Shown piece by piece: positions 58,951 to 64,000 of a DNA stretch of 64,000 bases. Below the pieces are notes generated by a model. The model was not told the origin of the DNA. It saw nothing but the letters and a program-made list of their open reading frames with translations, and ran no database searches. The stretch's first letter is position 1. Every line of letters begins with the position of its first letter. Origin of the DNA: DATJGR01 sp963735085 (GTDB lineage: Bacteria; Pseudomonadota; Gammaproteobacteria; Pseudomonadales; Azotimanducaceae); contig CAVTJP010000017.1 in assembly GCA_963735085.1 (NCBI GenBank), forward strand, positions 162,601-226,600. The letters run 5' to 3'. The translations under genes and the position numbers were made by a program.

Positions 58951-59610
58951 GTGACGCTTCGCGTGCGTGCCGATTTCGACAGCGTGGTCGCGGTGTTCGC
59001 GGCGGATCACGAATGGGTCGCATCTCCCGAAGCCGGTGTCGATCGCGTGATGCTCGACCGGATCGGCGATGAAGTTGCAGTGGCGACCAGTATCGTGCGC
59101 TATCGGCCCCATTCGCGATTTGCCGAGCATCTGCACGAGCGCGGCGAGGAGTTTCTTGTGCTCGACGGTATTTTTGCCGACGAGCACCACACGTATCCGC
59201 AGGGATCATACGTGCGAAACCCGCCTGGCAGTCGGCATGCGCCGCGCTCCGATGGCGGTTGCACGCTGTTCGTCAAATTACGTCAGTTTCTCGTGGACGA
59301 TCGCGATTTCGTGCTGATCGACACCACGCGATTCGCAGCAGATCGTACCGATGGATCAATACAGTTGCACACGTTGCATCGATTCGGGTCCGAAGAGGTT
59401 ACGTTGATCGATGGGGGCATCGATGCGGAGCATTCGTTTCCTGCCGCCGCGGCGCCGCGCGAAATATTGATGTTGTCGGGTGAGGCGGACGTACTCGGAG
59501 ATCGCATGGCGCGGTGGGACTGGCTGCGCGTGCCGGCGGGTAAGCCCATGCCCGTGCGGTTCGTGCGAGCGGGCCGTGCGTTCGTCAAGACGCGGCCCGT
59601 GATCGAATGA
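58951..59610 (+). CDS. Cupin-domain protein, ChrR-like
   Basis: A 219-residue protein with two cupin-like halves. The first holds RYRPHSRFAEHLHERGEEFLVLDG and GSYVRNPPGSRHAP, with His residues typical of metal-binding cupins; this resembles the C-terminal cupin of ChrR anti-sigma factors, which senses singlet oxygen. The N-terminal zinc anti-sigma domain is absent, so it is not a full ChrR. Start is GTG 58951, with GGAGG upstream. It lies 32 bases after uspA, suggesting a stress-response pair. Confidence 0.75.
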   Translation: MTLRVRADFDSVVAVFAADHEWVASPEAGVDRVMLDRIGDEVAVATSIVRYRPHSRFAEHLHERGEEFLVLDGIFADEHHTYPQGSYVRNPPGSRHAPRSDGGCTLFVKLRQFLVDDRDFVLIDTTRFAADRTDGSIQLHTLHRFGSEEVTLIDGGIDAEHSFPAAAAPREILMLSGEADVLGDRMARWDWLRVPAGKPMPVRFVRAGRAFVKTRPVIE

Positions 59611-59638
59611 GCGCCCGGACGAGCGAGATTTATGAACG

Positions 59639-59658
59639 CGTCTGCGATGACGCAGACG
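59639..59658. terminator. Hairpin between convergent genes
   Basis: CGTCTGCG (59639-59646) and CGCAGACG (59651-59658) form perfect 8-base arms with loop ATGA, between the cupin gene and the convergent dienelactone hydrolase gene. No clear T-run follows, so termination strength is uncertain. Confidence 0.5.
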
Positions 59659-59668
59659 AAAGGCGCCG

Positions 59669-60484
59669 TTAGCTGGTTACGCCGAGGCGTTGACGAAAGA
59701 ATGCGATCACGCGTTGTTCGGCTTGCTTAGTCGGACCGGTCGGATCGTCGTCGCGCAGGTGGATGGTGAGTACGGAGTGCGGCGCCATACCCGTGTCGGG
59801 TTGTGCGTCCTCCGGGTCCAGCTCGATCGCTTCGAAGTGTTCCCCGAAGGTGTGCTTCAGCGTGTCGAAACGCTCGGCTGGGACGAATGAATCGCCGTGA
59901 AACCGCAGGCCGATCATCGACAGACCTTCGTCGCTAAACCGCTGCTTGGCGCAGGCGATCTCTGCGTCCGATACGCCGATTGCGGCGCGACGCTTGGCAC
60001 CGCCGGGACCACCCGCCAGCGGCAGTGACGGCTGCGACAACACCGGCGCGACGACGGCAGGCTCGGTCATCATCGCCAGCGCGAAGTTGCCGGTGAAGCA
60101 CATGCCGATAGCACCGACACCGGCCCCACCGCATTGTGTGTGCATCTCGCGTGACAGTGCGCGCAGCCAGTCGACGATCGGACTGGAACGATTTGTCGCC
60201 CAAACGCTGAACTCGCGCCGGATGCAAATGCCCTTCAGCATCTCGGCGGCGGCATAGGCCATCGACACGGTCTTGCCCGCAGAACCGAACAGGCTCGGCA
60301 GCACGGCAGTCATGCCGGCATCGACGATGCGATCGGCAAATCGGACAACCAGCGGGTGCAGCCCCGGCATTTCGTGGATGACGACGACCGCAGGACCGCT
60401 GCCGCGGCGGTAGACGGTTCGCGTCCAGCGACCGTCGTTGAAGTCGAATTGATCGTAGCCCTGCAACGCGTTCACGTTCGCCAT
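59669..60484 (-). CDS. Dienelactone hydrolase family protein
   Basis: A 271-residue alpha/beta hydrolase. AVVVIHEMPGLHP near residue 32-44 holds the conserved Glu, and IGMCFTG places the catalytic Cys129 in the family GxCxG motif, with later Asp and His (HGDSFVP, TIHLRDD) completing the triad. Dienelactone hydrolases open enol-lactones in chlorocatechol degradation, but many homologues cleave other lactones and esters. Context (aromatic and lactone enzymes) is consistent with that role. Starts at ATG 60484. Confidence 0.83.
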   Translation of the reverse strand: MANVNALQGYDQFDFNDGRWTRTVYRRGSGPAVVVIHEMPGLHPLVVRFADRIVDAGMTAVLPSLFGSAGKTVSMAYAAAEMLKGICIRREFSVWATNRSSPIVDWLRALSREMHTQCGGAGVGAIGMCFTGNFALAMMTEPAVVAPVLSQPSLPLAGGPGGAKRRAAIGVSDAEIACAKQRFSDEGLSMIGLRFHGDSFVPAERFDTLKHTFGEHFEAIELDPEDAQPDTGMAPHSVLTIHLRDDDPTGPTKQAEQRVIAFFRQRLGVTS

Positions 60485-60526
60485 GCTGAAGCTCTCGGTC
60501 GAAGGTTGGCTTCGTGTCGCGCTACG

Positions 60527-61150
60527 TCAGCGCATTGTCTCGGAGTCCAGAGCGATCTTCATGCGTACCAGTTGCGCAAGCGACCGTGCGCCCATCTTTC
60601 GCATCACCTGCGCGCGATGGATTTCCACAGTGCGTTCGCTGATACCGAGTTCGATTGCGACGAATTTGTTTGCCTGGCCGGCCGCGACTCGCTCGAACAC
60701 TTCTTTTTCGCGCGGTGACAGCGAATCGAAATGTTCGTGCACGACATCGTGCGCGTCACGCTCTTCGCGCCCGATCGCCGCTTGCGCCAGCGCTTCGTTC
60801 ACGCGTTGCAGCAAGTCGTCTTCGCCGAATGGTTTGCGCAGAAAATCGACCGCACCGCGCCGCATCGCTTCGACCGCCATCGGGATGTCGCCGTGGCCGG
60901 TGATGAAAATGATCGGCAGCGACGCGCTGCGCTGGTTCAGCTTTTCCTGCAGTTCGAGCCCGGTCATGCCCGGCATGCGTATGTCGAGTACCAGGCACCC
61001 GCACATCGAGTCGTCGTAGGCGTCGAGGAAGTCGATCGCCGACGCGAACACGACATGCTCGATATTTTCCGTATCGAGCAACATGCTGATGGAATCGCGG
61101 ACGGCCTCATCGTCGTCGATGACGTAGGCGGTGGGTTGATCAGATTTCAT
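60527..61150 (-). CDS. FixJ/NarL-family response regulator
   Basis: A 207-residue response regulator. The receiver domain has YVIDDDEAVRDS, phosphoacceptor Asp56 in CLVLDIRMPGMTG, the Thr in FITGHGD and Lys in RKPF. The C-terminal LuxR-type helix-turn-helix is LSPREKEVFERVAAGQANKFVAIELGISERTVEIHRAQVMRKMGARSLAQLVRM-type (about 143-195). FixJ proteins activate transcription on phosphorylation by FixL. It overlaps the 3' end of the kinase gene by 11 bases and must be co-expressed with it. Confidence 0.92.
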   Translation of the reverse strand: MKSDQPTAYVIDDDEAVRDSISMLLDTENIEHVVFASAIDFLDAYDDSMCGCLVLDIRMPGMTGLELQEKLNQRSASLPIIFITGHGDIPMAVEAMRRGAVDFLRKPFGEDDLLQRVNEALAQAAIGREERDAHDVVHEHFDSLSPREKEVFERVAAGQANKFVAIELGISERTVEIHRAQVMRKMGARSLAQLVRMKIALDSETMR

Positions 61151-63689
61151 GCGGACGTCTCGTAGGTAGTTGAAAGCAGAACGTTGCGCCGTGGTCGGGG
61201 TTGTTCCAATAATTCAGTTGGCCGCCGTGCGTGCGGATGATCGAACGGCACATCGACAGGCCGATGCCCATGCCGTTTGGCTTCGTCGTCGTGAACGGCG
61301 TAAACATCATCTCGGTCAACTCGGCGCTGACGCCGCAACCGCAATCCGATACGGAAACTTCGACGATGTCGTCGAACCCGCGTGTTGAGATTTCGACCAG
61401 ATTGCCGTGGCGGCAGCCAATTTCACGCATCGCGTCGATACCGTTGCGAATCAGATTCAGCAGAACCTGCTGTATCTGAATGGGATCCGCATTGACGGCT
61501 GGCAGATCAGGCGCAAGGTGAAGCGAAATCTGCGTGTCGTTCACGCGGGCATCGCTTTCCGCCAGCCGCAGAATGTCGGAGATCAGATCGTTGACGCGCA
61601 CCTTTTCGAACTTGCTCTCCTGTTTGCGGACCAGTCGCTGTACTCGATCGATGACGGCCCCGGCCCGCAGCGACTGCGCGGATAGTTTCTCGAGCGCCTC
61701 ATGCAGCCGTTCGGGTTTCGGTACGCCGGCATCGAGCATGCGAACGCTCGACCGCGCGTACATCGAGATCGCGGTCAGCGGTTGGTTGATCTCGTGCGCG
61801 ATGCCCGCCGTCATTTCACCGAGGGTGCTGAGGCGCGCGACGTGCGTGAGGCGGTCCTGGTGGATTCGCTCGGCTTCCTTGGCCTGCATCTCTGCTGTGA
61901 GGTCTTCGACCTGCGCGATGATCAGCTCCGGCGTACCGTGCTGATCGTGAGTGATCGCGCTGTGGATCACAACGTGAACCGCGGCGCCGCCGCGGGTCAG
62001 CAGACGCAGGCGGATGGAAAACTGTTCGACACGCCCCTGCCGTGCGTCGTTGGTCAATCGCTTCAGTTCGGCGCGATCGTCGGCATGCGTCAGCGCGGCG
62101 AGTTCGAGCGTATGCAGTTCTTCGTTCGAGTAACCGATCATCCACTCGAACGCGCGATTGGTGGAGGCAAACGTCTCGCCAAAACGATAGGTGACGATGC
62201 CCATCGGCGCGTTCCTGACGGTGACACTAAGGCGCTCGTTCTGCCGCCGGATTTCCTCCTTGTCGGCGCGTTCGAGTGAGACGTCGCGCATGATCCAGGT
62301 AAATGTGCGCTGACCTTCCACCACGACCTCGCTGATCGACAGGTGTATTGGCACGCTGGAGCCGTCATTGCGCAGCGCTTCCAGTTCGCGGCCGACACCC
62401 AGCGTGCGTGCCTGCGGCGTAGTGAGATAGCGGGTGAGATAGGTATCGTGATGCTCGCTGTGCTCGGCCGGCAGCAGCATGTTGACGTTGCGGCCGATCA
62501 CCTCCTCGGGTGCATAGCCGAACATCCGCGTGGCGGCTCGGTTGAACGACAATACGACACCGTTGAAGTCGATCGTGGCAATTGCATCGACTGCATTGTC
62601 AACGACAGCGCGCGCCTGAGCGTCGGATCGGTTGCGTGCCTCTTCGGACAGGTGCTGGGTGGTGATGTCGCTGATCGTGCCGATATAGCCAATCTTTACA
62701 CCGTGTTCGTACTCCGGCGCGATGCGCACCGAAAGCCAACGAGCGTTACCAACCCGAAAGGTCTCATCGAACATTCGGGTGCCGTGTTCGAAGCTGCCCC
62801 ACACCTGCGCAATGCGTTCGCGGTCGATGGCGTGTACCGAATCGAGCCAGCCACGCAGCGATTCGTTCGACAGCCCGGTCAATGTCTGGAATATCGGATT
62901 CGCATAGCGCAAGCGGCTGTCGAGGCCTACGCGGAAGATGCCAACGGGAATGAACCGCATCATCGTATCGAACACGTGCTGGCCGACCGCTTGCGCTTCG
63001 CGCAATTGCAGCGCCTGACGATCGGCAAGTGCAATCGCAAGTACCAGCGGCACGATCGCAACCGCACCGACGGACGCGAGTAACGCGGCGCTCGGTGCGC
63101 CGGCGATCGGCATGGCGGAGGCGAGGGTAACGGTGATCAGCGCCAGCGTCAGCGCCAGCTGCAGGCGCCGATCGGGATGTTCGGTGCAGGATTCAATCAG
63201 CAAAGGGCCGCTGAGCAGCGCGCCCGCCCACATACCCGGAAGCAACGACGCTGCATCTGCGATCGCGCCGGAGAACGGCAACGACACGATGACGCCGACC
63301 GCGGCAGCGATGCCCGTGGCCAGCAACAACAGCCAGGCATAGCGCGGTTCGACGCCGTCTGCGGTTGCAGCGCGCGCGCGCTGCAGCAGCACGCCGCAAA
63401 CGGCGCCGGCCGTTACGGTTGCCAGCGCCATCGCCATCGCAGCGGCAGTGCTTGTGGCCATTACGACGTCAACGACCGCGGTTGCCACCATCGCCGCTGC
63501 GAAGCCTCGCCACCCGAACAGCATCAAGGCCGCCATCGCAACGCCGACTTCCAGCCGCAGGCCCTCGTTTAAGATCCAGCTGATCAACGTTGCCGGCAAC
63601 GAAATTGCGGCGGCCAGTAACCAACGCAATGCGGGACGGCGGATCGACACCGTTTCGGCGGACGCGCTCATGCTCGTCAATCCGGACAT
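61140..63689 (-). CDS. FixL-like haem-PAS sensor histidine kinase with a membrane N-terminal domain
   Basis: An 849-residue kinase. The N-terminal ~220 residues hold about 7-8 hydrophobic segments, resembling MASE1-type sensory domains. A PAS domain follows (about 235-345), then a FixL-like PAS (about 358-470) with His414 in EHHDTYLTRY, Arg420 and Arg434 in GVGR; the 6- and 20-residue spacings match the haem ligand and pocket residues His200, Arg206 and Arg220 of B. japonicum FixL, although the position of His214 is Arg428. A third PAS (about 485-600) precedes HEINQPL with phosphoacceptor His632 and a HATPase domain. Predicted oxygen sensor. ATG 63689 chosen; ATG 63671 is an alternative. Confidence 0.88.
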   Translation of the reverse strand: MSGLTSMSASAETVSIRRPALRWLLAAAISLPATLISWILNEGLRLEVGVAMAALMLFGWRGFAAAMVATAVVDVVMATSTAAAMAMALATVTAGAVCGVLLQRARAATADGVEPRYAWLLLLATGIAAAVGVIVSLPFSGAIADAASLLPGMWAGALLSGPLLIESCTEHPDRRLQLALTLALITVTLASAMPIAGAPSAALLASVGAVAIVPLVLAIALADRQALQLREAQAVGQHVFDTMMRFIPVGIFRVGLDSRLRYANPIFQTLTGLSNESLRGWLDSVHAIDRERIAQVWGSFEHGTRMFDETFRVGNARWLSVRIAPEYEHGVKIGYIGTISDITTQHLSEEARNRSDAQARAVVDNAVDAIATIDFNGVVLSFNRAATRMFGYAPEEVIGRNVNMLLPAEHSEHHDTYLTRYLTTPQARTLGVGRELEALRNDGSSVPIHLSISEVVVEGQRTFTWIMRDVSLERADKEEIRRQNERLSVTVRNAPMGIVTYRFGETFASTNRAFEWMIGYSNEELHTLELAALTHADDRAELKRLTNDARQGRVEQFSIRLRLLTRGGAAVHVVIHSAITHDQHGTPELIIAQVEDLTAEMQAKEAERIHQDRLTHVARLSTLGEMTAGIAHEINQPLTAISMYARSSVRMLDAGVPKPERLHEALEKLSAQSLRAGAVIDRVQRLVRKQESKFEKVRVNDLISDILRLAESDARVNDTQISLHLAPDLPAVNADPIQIQQVLLNLIRNGIDAMREIGCRHGNLVEISTRGFDDIVEVSVSDCGCGVSAELTEMMFTPFTTTKPNGMGIGLSMCRSIIRTHGGQLNYWNNPDHGATFCFQLPTRRPHEI

Positions 63690-63765
63690 CTAAGACAGCA
63701 AAAATAACCGACGCACGCCTTCATATCACGTCGCCCGAGCGCAGCGTTACTGCGACCTCCGCTGA

Positions 63766-63793
63766 TTGACACTCCAAGCCGAGCCAGTAACAT
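63766..63793 (+). promoter_or_regulatory. Promoter of the tRNA-Val/tRNA-Asp operon
   Basis: A perfect -35 box TTGACA (63766-63771) is followed after 16 bases by TAACAT (63788-63793), 4 of 6 matches to TATAAT. A GC-rich discriminator lies before tRNA-Val, 20 bases on, typical of stable-RNA promoters under stringent control. Confidence 0.6.
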
Positions 63794-63813
63794 ACCCCGC
63801 TCGCGCTTTTTCC

Positions 63814-63889
63814 GGGTGTTTAGCTCAGTTGGTAGAGCGGCGGCCTTACAAGCCGTAGGTCGCAGGTTCGACCCCTGCAACACCCACCA
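63814..63889 (+). tRNA. tRNA-Val(UAC)
   Basis: The cloverleaf is complete: acceptor GGGTGTT/AACACCC, D arm GCTC/GAGC, anticodon stem GCGGC/GCCGT with loop CTTACAA (anticodon TAC), and T arm GCAGG/CCTGC with TTCGACC. CCA is encoded (63887-63889). Reads GUA and other valine codons. Confidence 0.97.
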
Positions 63890-63924
63890 GGCAGAACCGA
63901 CACGTCGGCTTGGGTCCCCAGTTC

Positions 63925-64000
63925 GGAGCGGTAGTTCAGTTGGTTAGAATACCGGCCTGTCACGCCGGGGGTCGCGGGTTCGAGTCCCGTCCGCTCCGCC
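63925..64000 (+). tRNA. tRNA-Asp(GUC), 3' CCA cut by window end
   Basis: Acceptor GGAGCGG/CCGCTCC, anticodon loop CTGTCAC (anticodon GTC) and T arm CGGGTTCGAGTCCCG are present. The encoded CCA loses its final A at the window edge. It lies 35 bases after tRNA-Val in the same transcription unit. Confidence 0.97.

Noticed and set aside
1..64000. CRISPR arrays, insertion sequences, integrases or prophage genes
   Set aside because: No regularly spaced repeats of CRISPR length and no transposase, integrase or phage structural protein was seen on either strand.
63814..64000. tRNA pair as an integration site (attB)
   Set aside because: No integrase or 3'-end duplication of either tRNA is present within the window; the downstream side is outside it, so this cannot be supported.

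Overview
The window is a dense, GC-rich stretch of bacterial chromosome with no intergenic gap over about 230 bases. It carries no phage, plasmid, CRISPR or insertion-sequence genes. Lipid A enzymes, outer-membrane lipoproteins and a DUF481 barrel show a Gram-negative host. A box-type benzoyl-CoA pathway, acyl-CoA metabolism and a FixL/FixJ-like pair suggest an aerobic, metabolically versatile proteobacterium. I lean to Gammaproteobacteria, but no marker in the window settles this.

Layout. 1-6.8 kb: GST fragment, S33 hydrolase and sulfatase, a TetR regulator divergent from a carotenoid-cleavage oxygenase, and a HerA-like ATPase. 6.8-9.8 kb: a lipid A module of two LpxL-type acyltransferases and an LpxO-type hydroxylase. 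9.7-15.7 kb: a tight five-gene minus-strand operon, boxC-boxB-benzoate-CoA ligase-DUF2461-VOC. 16-22.3 kb: membrane coiled-coil protein, second sulfatase, zinc-free MDR reductase, gluzincin-like lipoprotein, ribA. 22.4-28.2 kb: an acetoin-dehydrogenase-like minus-strand operon, E1alpha-E1beta-AcoX-E2-E3, divergent from a NUDT19-like Nudix hydrolase. 29.2-32.6 kb: a single-chain biotin-dependent acyl-CoA carboxylase.

32.7-45.4 kb: envelope lipoproteins (NlpC/P60, glycine zipper, LEA-like, M48, DUF4136), acyl-CoA dehydrogenase, a decayed HAD gene, asd, a GNAT plus a GNAT remnant, DUF4019, and a very large DUF748 protein. 45.5-59.6 kb: mostly small catabolic or detoxification enzymes (PhyH dioxygenase, FAD monooxygenase, carboxylesterase, serine hydrolase, PTE-like lactonase, RidA, GFA, RraA, UspA, cupin). 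59.7-63.7 kb: dienelactone hydrolase and a FixJ/FixL two-component pair whose kinase carries a haem-PAS signature. 63.8-64 kb: tRNA-Val(UAC) and tRNA-Asp(GUC).

Themes. Aromatic and short-chain substrates are activated to CoA esters (benzoate ligase, AcoA/B/C/L-like complex, carboxylase, ACAD), with a predicted oxygen-sensing kinase nearby. A second theme is envelope maintenance. Scattered between genes are perfect palindromes sharing GGGTCAGA...TCTGACCC or CAGAACGAC...GTCGTTCTG arms; these are the best candidate for an uncharacterised repeat family here.
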